In this document: positions 1-8,565 of the stretch, piece after piece
How the letters are laid out: each line of letters opens with the position of its first letter
How positions within the stretch are numbered: position 1 is the first letter of the stretch
Origin: Chthoniobacterales bacterium
Lineage (GTDB): Bacteria > Verrucomicrobiota > Verrucomicrobiia > Chthoniobacterales > DASVRZ01
Assembly (NCBI GenBank): GCA_039930045.1
Contig: JBDSQB010000002.1
Coordinates: forward strand, 124,001 to 188,000
Direction of reading: 5' to 3'
DNA: 64,000 nucleotides
Notes under the pieces: model-generated
Database searches by the model: none
Told to the model about the DNA's origin: nothing
What the model saw: the letters and a program-made list of their open reading frames with translations, nothing else
Translations under genes and position numbers: made by a program

Positions 1-962
1 GCGCTTCTCGCGCCATCAGGAAATGGAAGCCGGATGCCGTGCTCCTGTTTGGCTATGCTTATCTGACGCATTTGCGCCTGATCGTCTCTCCCTGGTTAGT
101 CGGCGTGCCGTTCCTGTTCCGGGGCGATTCCCATGAGCTTTTTCCGGCCTCGGGCTGGAAGCCCCTCTTAAATCGGTGGTTGCGCAGCTTGCTTTTCCGT
201 CGGTTCTCACACTTTCTAGCCGTGGGTCGGGCCAACGTGGACTACTTCAGGCGGAGTGGAGTTTCAAATTCGAAAATTAGCCGGGTGCCTCATTGCGTTG
301 ATAACAGGCGCTTCCAGTTGGCAGCGCCTCAGGCTGATCTCGATGCAGCTGAATGGAAACAATCTCTGGGTATCCCGCATGGGGCCGCAGTGGTGTTATT
401 TGCAGGAAAATTGGAAGACAAAAAGCGTCCGATGGATCTTCTGCAGGCTTTTCTGAATTTGACGAAATCCGCTGATGCTGTGGCGTCCGTGTTGCTGTTT
501 GTAGGGAGCGGCCATTTGGAAAGCTCCTTGAAAGACGCATCTGGAGCAGAAACTGGACGTCGTGTTTTCTTTGCTCCTTTTCAAAATCAAACCGCGATGC
601 CGAAGGTTTATGCCATGGGCGATGTGTTAGTTCTGCCGTCGTTTGGGCGGGGCGAGACATGGGGGTTGGCGATCAATGAAGCCATGAATCTGGCCCGCCC
701 GGCGATTGTTAGTTCCCATGTCGGCTGCGGACCGGATCTGATTATTCCAGAGGAGACTGGCTGGAAATTTGAGGCAGGCGATGTGGAGGCTTTGAAGGAC
801 GTTTTGCGAAGTGCCCTAAGCGATCCTGTTCGCCTGAAGAAAATGGGACTTCGTGCAAAAGAGCACATTGCCAATTACTCCTATGATCGGGCCACCGGAG
901 CCTTGTTGCAGGCTTTGCATTTGAAGCTTGCACCTTCGGGTCTTCCGGCGGCATCCGTATAA
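1..962 (+). CDS. Glycosyltransferase family 4 (GT-B), 5' end outside window
   Basis: The frame is open to the first bases of the window, so the N-terminus is missing; about 319 codons are visible and the GTG at 39 is probably internal. The visible part has the GT-B layout: the end of an acceptor-binding domain (FRGDSHELF, then PHCVDNRRF at the domain linker), followed by a GT4 donor domain that starts LFAGKLEDKKRP and carries the nucleotide-sugar motif GETWGLAINEAM with two conserved glutamates. It should transfer a sugar from an NDP-donor to a lipid-linked repeat unit at the inner face of the membrane. It is the first visible gene of the exopolysaccharide locus and lies 17 bases before another GT4 gene. 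Sugar and linkage cannot be told from sequence. Confidence 0.88.
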   Translation, partial: ASRAIRKWKPDAVLLFGYAYLTHLRLIVSPWLVGVPFLFRGDSHELFPASGWKPLLNRWLRSLLFRRFSHFLAVGRANVDYFRRSGVSNSKISRVPHCVDNRRFQLAAPQADLDAAEWKQSLGIPHGAAVVLFAGKLEDKKRPMDLLQAFLNLTKSADAVASVLLFVGSGHLESSLKDASGAETGRRVFFAPFQNQTAMPKVYAMGDVLVLPSFGRGETWGLAINEAMNLARPAIVSSHVGCGPDLIIPEETGWKFEAGDVEALKDVLRSALSDPVRLKKMGLRAKEHIANYSYDRATGALLQALHLKLAPSGLPAASV

Positions 963-979
963 CTTTACTCTCTAAATCT

Positions 980-2002
980 TTGCCTACCGTCATCCACCAT
1001 CAGCGGCTACCCGAGCAGGGGCACGTGAGCATCGAGCGCCTGTTTCATGGTATTCGGAAGAAGCTGTCCCCAAAGTGGCACGCGCAGGCGAGTGTGAGCC
1101 CATTTCCGAGCCAGGGAGTAATTCCACGCCTGAGGAATTTGAAAGCCGCGTCCAAGTTGGTGGCCGACATCCATCATATTGTGGGCGATGTGCATTATCT
1201 CGCTTTTCGTCTTCCGGCGAAACAACTGGTCCTGACGATTCACGACTGCGCCGCGCTGGAAAGATTGAAAGGCTGGCGGAGAGAATTGCTGCGTCAGCTT
1301 TGGTTTGTGGGCCCCATGAAACGTGCCGCTGTAGTGACGACTATTTCTGAGACAACCAAAAATGAGCTGCGCCAGTGGGTGGGCCGACTCGCGGATAAAG
1401 TTGTCGTGATTCCTAATTGTGTGCGAGCCGAGTTTGAGCCGTCTCCCAAGCCTTTTAACGCAGAGTGCCCGGTGATTTTACAAGTCGGCACTGGATGGAA
1501 CAAAAACGCGGAAGGCGTGGCTCGTGCCTTGATTGGTCTATCCTGCAAACTCGAAATCGTGGGCGCACTTAGTCGTGGTCAGCGCACGGTTCTGAATGCC
1601 AGCCGGGTGGATTATCGGGAACTTGGACGCATTTCGGACACAGAGCTATTAGAAGCTTATCGGCGGTGTGACCTGCTGGTGTTTGCCTCCTTTTATGAAG
1701 GCTTCGGTTTGCCGATTTTAGAGGCCCAGGCGATTGGCCGTCCGGTCATCACCAGCCAGACCAGCTCCATGCCAGATGCGGCTGGCGCTGGAGCGCTGCT
1801 CGTGGATCCGGCGGACCCACAGTCGATACGGACAGCCGTGATAAAAATCCTATCCGATGCGAATCTCAGGGAACAACTGATCCAAGCGGGCTTTAAAAAC
1901 GTAGAACGATATCAAACAGAAAAAGTCGCGCTTCTTTACGAAAATATTTATGATAAAATCATAATGGCAAACACCCAACCTTCGAACAAACAGGCCACTT
2001 AG
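980..2002 (+). CDS. Glycosyltransferase family 4 (GT-B)
   Basis: A 340-residue GT-B enzyme. The TTG start is preferred because the first residues (VIHHQRLPEQGHVSIERLF) match the way this GT4 subgroup usually begins (a short strand, then a Gly-x-x-SIE-type motif); the frame is also open upstream inside the previous gene, so the start is not proved. Donor-domain marks are LQVGTGWNKN, SFYEGFGLPILEAQA with the two conserved acidic residues, and QTSSMPDAAG. This subgroup commonly includes mannosyl- or rhamnosyltransferases of O-antigen and exopolysaccharide loci, but the sugar here is unknown. It sits between a GT4 gene and an asparagine-synthase-like gene, all in the same direction with short gaps, consistent with one transcript. 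Confidence 0.87.
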   Translation: MPTVIHHQRLPEQGHVSIERLFHGIRKKLSPKWHAQASVSPFPSQGVIPRLRNLKAASKLVADIHHIVGDVHYLAFRLPAKQLVLTIHDCAALERLKGWRRELLRQLWFVGPMKRAAVVTTISETTKNELRQWVGRLADKVVVIPNCVRAEFEPSPKPFNAECPVILQVGTGWNKNAEGVARALIGLSCKLEIVGALSRGQRTVLNASRVDYRELGRISDTELLEAYRRCDLLVFASFYEGFGLPILEAQAIGRPVITSQTSSMPDAAGAGALLVDPADPQSIRTAVIKILSDANLREQLIQAGFKNVERYQTEKVALLYENIYDKIIMANTQPSNKQAT

Positions 2003-2032
2003 AGCCTGCTCCGTTTCTCCCCTCCCCCCTAC

Positions 2033-3898
2033 ATGTGCGGCATCGCCGGATTTTTCGGTAGCGCTCCGGCTGCTAATTTTGCAGACCGCGCGTTGCGCTG
2101 TCTCGCCACGCGAGGCCCGGATGGCAGTGGCACGTGGTTCAGCCCTGCGGGTGATGTGGGGTTGATTCACACCCGGCTGGCGATTCTGGATCTCACCGAA
2201 GCCAGCCGCCAGCCGATGGCCTTTTGTGAGAAACCGGCGACGCATGTGGAGGACCATGCGAAGTCCCCTGGCCGCTTCTGGCTGATCTTCAATGGAGAGA
2301 TCTATAACTTCCGCGAGCTGCGGCGTTCTCTGGAAGCGCAAGGTGAGACATTTACCACCACGGGAGATACCGAAGTCCTTTTGCGTCTGCTGATTCGGGA
2401 AGGCGTGGCCTGCCTGCCGAAGCTGGCTGGAATGTTTGCCTTTGCTTTCTGGAATGAGGACACCGAAACCGGACTCCTGGTCCGCGATCCTTTGGGGATC
2501 AAACCTCTCTACTACAGCCAGAGTGACGATTCTGTGGCATTTGCCTCCGAATGCAGAGTGCTGCGCCACGGAAACGATGCGATTGATCCCACTGCCTTGC
2601 GGGATTTTTTTCTCTGGGGGAGCGTGCCGGATCCAGAGACGCTCTATCAGGATATCCGCCAGTTATCTGCGGGACACCTGCTCCGGTGGAGTCGGAAAGA
2701 AATCACCATTGAATGCTGGCATCAAATCACGTTAAAGGCGCCCGATCCGAGCATTCTTAGCTATCACTTTGCCCACCGCAAGGCAGCTCGTTCAGACTTC
2801 TTGCTTGCAGCCGATCTCACCCGCGTGGCCCTCGAGGAAAGTATATCCCGCCATCTGGTGAGCGATGTTCCAGTGGGAATCTTTCTCAGTGGAGGCATTG
2901 ATTCCACGATATTGCTGGCATTGACCCGCCAAACCTTGGGACCTCGTGCCGACATCAGGACGTTTTCCATTGGATTCGAAGATCCTGAGTTTGACGAATC
3001 CGAGTTAGCCCGCCGCACTGCGGAACATTTTGGCGCGACACATACGGAATGGATGATGTCCCCAGAAGAAGGCGCTGCGGAAGTGGGTCCTTTTCTGGAA
3101 GCCATCGACCAGCCAGGCATCGACGGCTTCAACACTTGGTGTGTGAGCAAGCTGGCTCAACGAGAGGGATTAAAAGTGGTGCTGTCTGGCCTGGGCGGAG
3201 ACGAGCTTTTTGCTGGTTATCAGTCTTTCGATCAAGTCCCCCGCTATCGCACTTGGCGCAAAGCTTTGGGCCCCCTCCGTCACGCACTGGCCGCCGTATT
3301 GGACTTACAGGAAGCTGGCTCCCCTTTTCGCCGACTTTCAGCTTTCTTTCGTGGCCATGGAGATTGGCTGCACGCGTATCATGTGCAGCGGGGAATTTTC
3401 ACAGCGGAAGAGGCCGCCGAACTCTCAACGCAACTCGCCGGGGTTCCTGCTAAAACGAACTGGACTGTACCACTACTTCCATCCGACTCCAAGGATGTGA
3501 TCAGCTTACTGGAAATCACTCGTTATATGCGGAACCAATTGTTGCGAGATAGCGACGTTTATTCCATGGCTCATGGACTGGAGTTGCGCGTGCCTTTTGT
3601 GGATGTGCGCTTAATCGAAACACTGTTCTCACTACCGCCAAAACTGCGCCTACGGCGAGGAAAACAACTTTTACTGGATGCTGTGCCCGAGGTTCCAGAG
3701 TGGGTTCGCAATCAATCAAAGCGAGGTTTTCGCTTTCCTTTTGAGCGTTGGATGGAAGGCCAATTTGGGGATCTTCTTGACACAGCCCGCGATAAATCTC
3801 CCGTTCCGCTGAAACTTTGGTATCGAACTTGGGCTGTGGCAGTCGCGATTAAATCCATCTCCACAGTAGAACGATGCTGCGAGGTGGGCGCTGCCTGA
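2033..3898 (+). CDS. asnB: Asparagine synthase (glutamine-hydrolysing), AsnB-like
   Basis: A 621-residue two-domain amidotransferase. The N-terminus MCGIAGFFG provides the Cys2 nucleophile of a class II glutaminase, with RGPDGSG, LIFNGEIYN and TTGDTEVLL following. The synthetase domain has the PP-loop SGGIDSTILL near residue 285 and GLGGDELFAGY further on. Family members make asparagine from aspartate, ATP and glutamine; paralogues inside polysaccharide loci often amidate a sugar carboxylate instead, and the position between two GT4 genes favours that role by inference. The ATG follows a C-rich leader with no Shine-Dalgarno match. The last 40 or so residues are not recognisably conserved. Confidence 0.92.
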   Translation: MCGIAGFFGSAPAANFADRALRCLATRGPDGSGTWFSPAGDVGLIHTRLAILDLTEASRQPMAFCEKPATHVEDHAKSPGRFWLIFNGEIYNFRELRRSLEAQGETFTTTGDTEVLLRLLIREGVACLPKLAGMFAFAFWNEDTETGLLVRDPLGIKPLYYSQSDDSVAFASECRVLRHGNDAIDPTALRDFFLWGSVPDPETLYQDIRQLSAGHLLRWSRKEITIECWHQITLKAPDPSILSYHFAHRKAARSDFLLAADLTRVALEESISRHLVSDVPVGIFLSGGIDSTILLALTRQTLGPRADIRTFSIGFEDPEFDESELARRTAEHFGATHTEWMMSPEEGAAEVGPFLEAIDQPGIDGFNTWCVSKLAQREGLKVVLSGLGGDELFAGYQSFDQVPRYRTWRKALGPLRHALAAVLDLQEAGSPFRRLSAFFRGHGDWLHAYHVQRGIFTAEEAAELSTQLAGVPAKTNWTVPLLPSDSKDVISLLEITRYMRNQLLRDSDVYSMAHGLELRVPFVDVRLIETLFSLPPKLRLRRGKQLLLDAVPEVPEWVRNQSKRGFRFPFERWMEGQFGDLLDTARDKSPVPLKLWYRTWAVAVAIKSISTVERCCEVGAA

Positions 3899-3911
3899 GG
3901 AACTCTCATAG

Positions 3912-4979
3912 ATGCGCGTGCTTCACACTGTAGCCAGTCTCCGCCTTGCCACGGGTGGACCTGCGCGCTCAGTTCCTGCTCTGGCCAACGCCTTGGCAGA
4001 TCTCGGCATCGACAGCCACATCTGGTCTCCTGAGCCAGCAGATGGATTTGACACTCCTCCCCGATTTACAGCTTATCATGGAAATTTAGCCACAATGGAA
4101 AAACAGCTGGGCGACTTTGATTTGATTCACGACCATGGACTGTGGTTGCCAACGAATCACGCCGTCTCCAGAATGGCCGCCCGTTTCCATGTTCCAAGGA
4201 TGGTCAGCCCCAGAGGAATGCTCGAGCCATGGGCTCTAAACCATAAGAAATGGAAAAAGAAACTCGCCTGGTGGTGCTATCAACGACGCGATCTGGCTTC
4301 CGCATGCGCCCTCCACGCCACAGCGGAAAGCGAGGCAGATCAGTTCCGCAACCTGGGACTTAAAAATCCCATTTACGTTATTCCCAATGGTGTGGAAGTC
4401 CCTGAACCTAGGATAAAGGCGCATTCCCAATCAGCCACCAAGACAGCCCTTTTCCTCGGGCGAATTCATCCAAAGAAAGGTCTTCCCCTGCTCGTGCAAG
4501 CCTGGGCGCGAGTGAAACCCGAAGGCTGGAAAATGCGGGTGATTGGACCTGATGAAGACGGGCATCGAGCCGAAGTCGAAGCATTGGTGGCTCAGCACGG
4601 ACTGGCAAACGACTGGCAGTTTGAAGGTGCCCTTGAAGGTGAGCAAAAGACTGCGGCTTTTTGCGAGGCAGATCTTTTCATTCTACCGACCTACAGCGAA
4701 AATTTTGGCATTGCCATTGCCGAAGCACTCGCAGCGGGAGTTGCCGTCATCACCACCACTGGGGCCCCTTGGCAGGAACTGGTAAAACACCGCTGCGGAT
4801 GGTGGGTGCCTCCGAAAATCGAGCCTCTGGCCTGCGCCTTGAAAGAGGCTCTCTTGATGGACGAAGAAGAAAGACAACAAATGGGACACAGAGGAATTGC
4901 CTGGATGAAGGAGGGCTTCACTTGGCACAGTCTAGCCATTCGAATGCTAGCCGCATATAATGACAATATTTTACGATGA
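3912..4979 (+). CDS. Glycosyltransferase family 4 (GT-B)
   Basis: A 355-residue GT-B enzyme starting MRVLHTVASLR with the glycine-rich TGGPARSV loop typical of the acceptor domain. The donor domain begins FLGRIHPKKGLPLLVQAW and ends with TYSENFGIAIAEALAAG carrying the E-x7-E pair, then TGAPWQEL. Unlike most genes here it has a purine-rich ribosome site (GAGGAA about ten bases before the ATG). The stop overlaps the next start as ATGA, so the two are probably translationally coupled. It should add one sugar to the exopolysaccharide repeat unit; donor and linkage are unknown. Confidence 0.9.
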   Translation: MRVLHTVASLRLATGGPARSVPALANALADLGIDSHIWSPEPADGFDTPPRFTAYHGNLATMEKQLGDFDLIHDHGLWLPTNHAVSRMAARFHVPRMVSPRGMLEPWALNHKKWKKKLAWWCYQRRDLASACALHATAESEADQFRNLGLKNPIYVIPNGVEVPEPRIKAHSQSATKTALFLGRIHPKKGLPLLVQAWARVKPEGWKMRVIGPDEDGHRAEVEALVAQHGLANDWQFEGALEGEQKTAAFCEADLFILPTYSENFGIAIAEALAAGVAVITTTGAPWQELVKHRCGWWVPPKIEPLACALKEALLMDEEERQQMGHRGIAWMKEGFTWHSLAIRMLAAYNDNILR

Positions 4980-5524
4980 TATCCTCATCTCCTCTTAACA
5001 TCCAAAAAAACCGAATGGACCGCAAATGGTCACGCCACGAGTTAGTGGGCAGAGTATTGTGGGCTTCATGCATGCCATTATTTCGCTATAGCCCACGTTT
5101 GTTATGGGGTTGGCGGCGGCAGCTACTTCGTCTTTTTGGCGCAAAAGTAGGTGGCAATGTACATATTCACCCAACCGTTAGGATTTTCATCCCATGGAAT
5201 TTACGCATAGGCGATTGGTCTTCTATAGGCTTTGATGCCTTGCTGTATAATTTGGGAACCTTGGTGATCGGCGAAAATGTAACAATTTCGCAACGCGCAC
5301 ATCTTTGCGGGGGCAGCCATGATTATCGCGATACATCGATGCCATTGCTTAAGCTTCCAATTACAATCGAAGATAATACTTGGATTTGTGCAGATGCTTT
5401 TATTGGGCCGGGTGTAGTTATTAAGCGAGATTCAGTTGTCGCAGCTCGCGCCGTAGTAGTAAAAAATGTGGATACAGGAACTATAGTCGGCGGCAATCCT
5501 GCACTACCGTTTTCCAAACGTTAG
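4976..5524 (+). CDS. Hexapeptide-repeat (left-handed beta-helix) O-acetyltransferase, WcaF-like
   Basis: 182 residues with an N-terminal amphipathic segment followed by hexapeptide turns (VRIFIPWNLRIGDWSSIG, LVIGENVTISQRAHLC, ITIEDNTWICADAFIG, VVIKRDSVVAA) and the end VGGNPAL common to the maltose/galactoside/colanic-acid acetyltransferase group. The histidine in GGSHDYRD is the likely catalytic base. It should transfer an acetyl group from acetyl-CoA to a sugar hydroxyl of the repeat unit. It overlaps the preceding GT4 stop by four bases. Base composition drops here and stays low through the next gene, unlike the flanks, suggesting separate acquisition. Confidence 0.85.
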   Translation: MISSSPLNIQKNRMDRKWSRHELVGRVLWASCMPLFRYSPRLLWGWRRQLLRLFGAKVGGNVHIHPTVRIFIPWNLRIGDWSSIGFDALLYNLGTLVIGENVTISQRAHLCGGSHDYRDTSMPLLKLPITIEDNTWICADAFIGPGVVIKRDSVVAARAVVVKNVDTGTIVGGNPALPFSKR

Positions 5525-5533
5525 GACGAGCCA

Positions 5534-6355
5534 ATGTTTTCGATTTTGATTCTAACGAAAAATGAAGAGTGTAATATAAGCGCCTGCTTACAGTCAGTTA
5601 CATGGTGTGACGATGTGGTGGTGCTAGACTCTTTTAGCACCGATCTCACCTGTCAAATTGCAGAATCATTTAATGCCCGTACTTATCAACACTCGTTTGA
5701 TGATTTTGGTTCCCAACGCAACTATGCATTAGACCATATCCCCTTTAAATATGCTTGGGTATTCCACCTAGATGCAGATGAGAGATTTAATAATGCATTA
5801 ACAATGGAATGCGAGCGCGTCATAATTGAAGATCGGTGTAGCGCGTTTTCTGTACCGAATCGGATTATTTTTCTCAATCGATGGATTAAGTATTCTACCC
5901 AATATCCCTATCCACAGGTCAGGCTTTTAAAGGTGGGAGAAGTTCGCTTTATCAAGGCAGGTCATGGCCAAAAAGAAGATCATTTATTGAGAGGTGTGGG
6001 ATACATCGCAGTTCCTTACGACCATTACAATTTTTCTCATGGTTTGGCGGCATGGGTACAGAAGCATAACCACTACTCCACGGAAGAGGCGAAAAGCATT
6101 TATGAAAACGAGGCTGGTACACTTTTGTGGTCGGATCTACTTTCGAGAGATTCCCTACGTCGCCGACGTGCTTTGAAAAAGCTTCACTCGCAGATGCCGT
6201 TGCGCTGGCTCGTGAAATTTTTCTATCTGTATATCCTTCGAGGTGGATTCTTAGATTATTATCCAGGTTTAGCTTACTGTGCTTTACAAGGATTCTATGA
6301 TCTCTTGATTTGTATTAAGCTCCGTGAGCTTCGCGAATCAGGTTGTAATCGTTAA
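5534..6355 (+). CDS. Glycosyltransferase family 2 (GT-A)
   Basis: A 273-residue GT-A enzyme. MFSILILTKNEECNI opens the nucleotide-binding fold, VVLDSFSTDLT is the first acidic motif, and FHLDADERF contains the DXD-type metal/nucleotide site. It resembles the WaaE/KdtX-type group of GT2 enzymes, which add glucose or heptose to lipid-linked acceptors, but the donor is unknown. A purine-rich AGGA lies about ten bases before the ATG. The gene is clearly AT-rich (its first 60 bases are about one-third G+C) compared with the surrounding locus. An 86-base AT-rich gap follows before another GT2 gene. Confidence 0.88.
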   Translation: MFSILILTKNEECNISACLQSVTWCDDVVVLDSFSTDLTCQIAESFNARTYQHSFDDFGSQRNYALDHIPFKYAWVFHLDADERFNNALTMECERVIIEDRCSAFSVPNRIIFLNRWIKYSTQYPYPQVRLLKVGEVRFIKAGHGQKEDHLLRGVGYIAVPYDHYNFSHGLAAWVQKHNHYSTEEAKSIYENEAGTLLWSDLLSRDSLRRRRALKKLHSQMPLRWLVKFFYLYILRGGFLDYYPGLAYCALQGFYDLLICIKLRELRESGCNR

Positions 6356-6441
6356 TTATCCGCCTTAGCTGCGAACAAATTATGTATCCAGATAAGAACC
6401 AATGATTTGATAAATGTGTGTTTGTAATCTGAAATCGCTCC

Positions 6442-7272
6442 ATGTTACCCGTCCCGTTATCCGTTTGCATTCCAGTACGTAATGAAGGGGCCAATCTGCC
6501 CGCCTGTCTGGAAGCCTTAAACGGAGCGGTCGATGAACTCGTCGTGGTGGATTCCGGCAGCACCGATGACACGCAAAAAATCGCACGAGAGTTTGGCGCG
6601 ACTGTGCTCGACTTTAAATGGAATGGTAGTTTTCCCAAAAAACGAAATTGGGCTCTGCGAAATCATACGTTCCGAAATCCCTGGGTTCTCTTCCTCGATG
6701 CCGATGAACGCGTGACCCCGGCCTTTCTTAACGAATTGCGCGAGACTCTGCCAGGCACGGACCATGCAGGCTTTTGGATCTATTTCCATAACTGGTTTAT
6801 GGGGCGACCTCTAAAACATGGAGATGTTTTTTGCAAGCTAGCTTTGTTTCGTATTGGCACAGGAGAATACGAGCGATTCCCAGAGGATTCTTGGAGCCAT
6901 CTGGACATGGAAGTGCACGAATACCCGATCCTTGAGGGCAGCGTTGGAGAAATTCACGGGCGACTGGAACATCGCGAGGATCGCGGTCTGGCACATTACA
7001 TTGCGAAGCATGAAGCCTACGCGGAGTGGGAGACGAAACGCTTTCAGTGGCTGCAAACCGCCAGCCCGGAGGAGTGGGCAAAATTTACGCCACGCCAAAG
7101 ATTCAAATACAAGCATCTGAACGATTGGTGGCTGGGGCCTCTTTTTTTCCTGATCACTTACTTTTTGAAGCGTGGCTTTCTCGATGGGAAAGCGGGCGGG
7201 ACGTTTGCCCGGTTGAAGTGCCGCTATTTCATGGACATCCGGCGCAAAATCAGGACTACGGCTCGTGGGTAA
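6442..7272 (+). CDS. Glycosyltransferase family 2 (GT-A)
   Basis: A 276-residue GT-A enzyme beginning LSVCIPVRNEGANLPACL, with VVDSGSTDDTQKIA and LFLDADERVTP as donor and metal-binding motifs. A C-terminal hydrophobic segment (GPLFFLITYFLKRGFLDG) resembles the membrane-associated end of WaaE-like GT2 proteins; the upstream AT-rich GT2 has the same architecture (FFYLYILRGGFLDYY), so the two may be distant paralogues. Base composition here is back to the level of the main locus. The stop lies inside the next gene, which starts eight bases earlier on a GTG. Confidence 0.88.
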   Translation: MLPVPLSVCIPVRNEGANLPACLEALNGAVDELVVVDSGSTDDTQKIAREFGATVLDFKWNGSFPKKRNWALRNHTFRNPWVLFLDADERVTPAFLNELRETLPGTDHAGFWIYFHNWFMGRPLKHGDVFCKLALFRIGTGEYERFPEDSWSHLDMEVHEYPILEGSVGEIHGRLEHREDRGLAHYIAKHEAYAEWETKRFQWLQTASPEEWAKFTPRQRFKYKHLNDWWLGPLFFLITYFLKRGFLDGKAGGTFARLKCRYFMDIRRKIRTTARG

Positions 7273-8500
7273 ACGCCTCTTGATCCTCACCCGAACGTTT
7301 CCGCCGAGTCCGGGAGCGGTGGGCCACCTGGTGAAGGAATTGGGCACAACGTTGAGCGAGGCGGGGTTTGTTGTGACGGTGATTGCGGCTGGTGCGGGAG
7401 ACGGTGAAAAAGACGGGGGGCTCGAAGTGGTGCGGGTCGGATCGCTGCCGTTTTCGCGTCAAAGTCATGTGAAACGCGCGCTGAGTTATTTGAGTTTGTA
7501 TCCCGCCATGCTTTGGACGGCGGCGCGCCAGCGACGACCGGATGTGGTGATTACGACAACCGATCCGCCTCTGCAAGCGGTGTTGGGGTGGCTTTTGAAA
7601 ATCTTCTTCGGTTGCAAACTGATTCACTGGAGTCAGGATTTGTATCCAGAGATGGCGGAGGAAGCAGGGGTGATTCCCAAAAATGGCGCTCTGGCCAGAA
7701 TACTTCGCTGGATTTCCACCGCTGCTTTGAAGCGGCACGATCAGGTGGTGTCGATCGGACGATGCATGTCGGACCGGCTGATCGCGCGTGGGCTGAACCC
7801 GGTGCGAATTACCCTGATCGAAAACTGGACCGACCCGCAGTGGATTCATCCCATTGACCAGGCGGTAAACGCTTTCTGGAGGGAGCAAAATCTGAGTGGC
7901 CGCTTCGTGGTGCTCTACTCCGGTAACATGGGAATGGCACATTCGTTTTCCGAAATTCTGGATGCCGCCGAGACGCTACAGACCAGTGCACCCGACGTGC
8001 TTTTTCTCTTCATCGGCGACGGCCCGCGTCGATTGGAAGTGGAGGAAGAGTCGAGTTTGCGCGGGCTCAGCAACATTCGATTTTTGCCTCCCCAACCTTG
8101 GACCACTCTGCCGGAAAGCTTGGGTGCGGGTGACGTCCATGTCGTCTCCCTGCGGGCGAATCTCAGTGGATTGGTCGTGCCCAGCAAATTTTACGGAGGC
8201 ATGGCCGCCGGCAGAGCCTGCCTCTTTATTGGCCCCGAAAAGTGTGAGATCGCACAACTGATCGCAGCTCATCGCACGGGCAAAGTGATGCCTCCCAATG
8301 ATCCCGCGAAGTTGGTCGCAGCGATTCTGGATTATCGGGATGATGCCACTCTGCTCAAGGGGGACAATGAGCGTGCGAGACGGCTTGGCGAAGGAGCGAC
8401 CCTTGAAAATGCCATCCGGCAATTCCTCGAATTACTTTCCAAGGTCTCTCCCCGCCCTTCTAGCATTAACGTTCCATCACAAGGTGTGGATTGCCGGTGA
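7265..8500 (+). CDS. Glycosyltransferase family 4, WbuB/WcaI-like
   Basis: A 411-residue GT-B enzyme read from a GTG that overlaps the previous stop by eight bases, which suggests translational coupling. The N-terminus LILTRTFPPSPGAVGHLVKEL and the segment THWSQDLYPEM-like (IHWSQDLYPEMAEEAG) are typical of the WbuB/WcaI subgroup (L-fucosamine or fucose transferases in O-antigen and colanic acid loci). The donor domain has VLYSGNMGMAHSF and LFIGDGPRR, and VVPSKFYGGMAAGR in place of the usual second-glutamate loop. Substrate is not determined by the sequence. It is the last glycosyltransferase before the initiating sugar-phosphate transferase. Confidence 0.88.
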   Translation: MGKRLLILTRTFPPSPGAVGHLVKELGTTLSEAGFVVTVIAAGAGDGEKDGGLEVVRVGSLPFSRQSHVKRALSYLSLYPAMLWTAARQRRPDVVITTTDPPLQAVLGWLLKIFFGCKLIHWSQDLYPEMAEEAGVIPKNGALARILRWISTAALKRHDQVVSIGRCMSDRLIARGLNPVRITLIENWTDPQWIHPIDQAVNAFWREQNLSGRFVVLYSGNMGMAHSFSEILDAAETLQTSAPDVLFLFIGDGPRRLEVEEESSLRGLSNIRFLPPQPWTTLPESLGAGDVHVVSLRANLSGLVVPSKFYGGMAAGRACLFIGPEKCEIAQLIAAHRTGKVMPPNDPAKLVAAILDYRDDATLLKGDNERARRLGEGATLENAIRQFLELLSKVSPRPSSINVPSQGVDCR

Positions 8501-8565
8501 ATCTCTATTCATAGGTTCAAAGGAAACGTTCTTGTCATATTTTTTAAAAAACTGATGTTTTCTAT

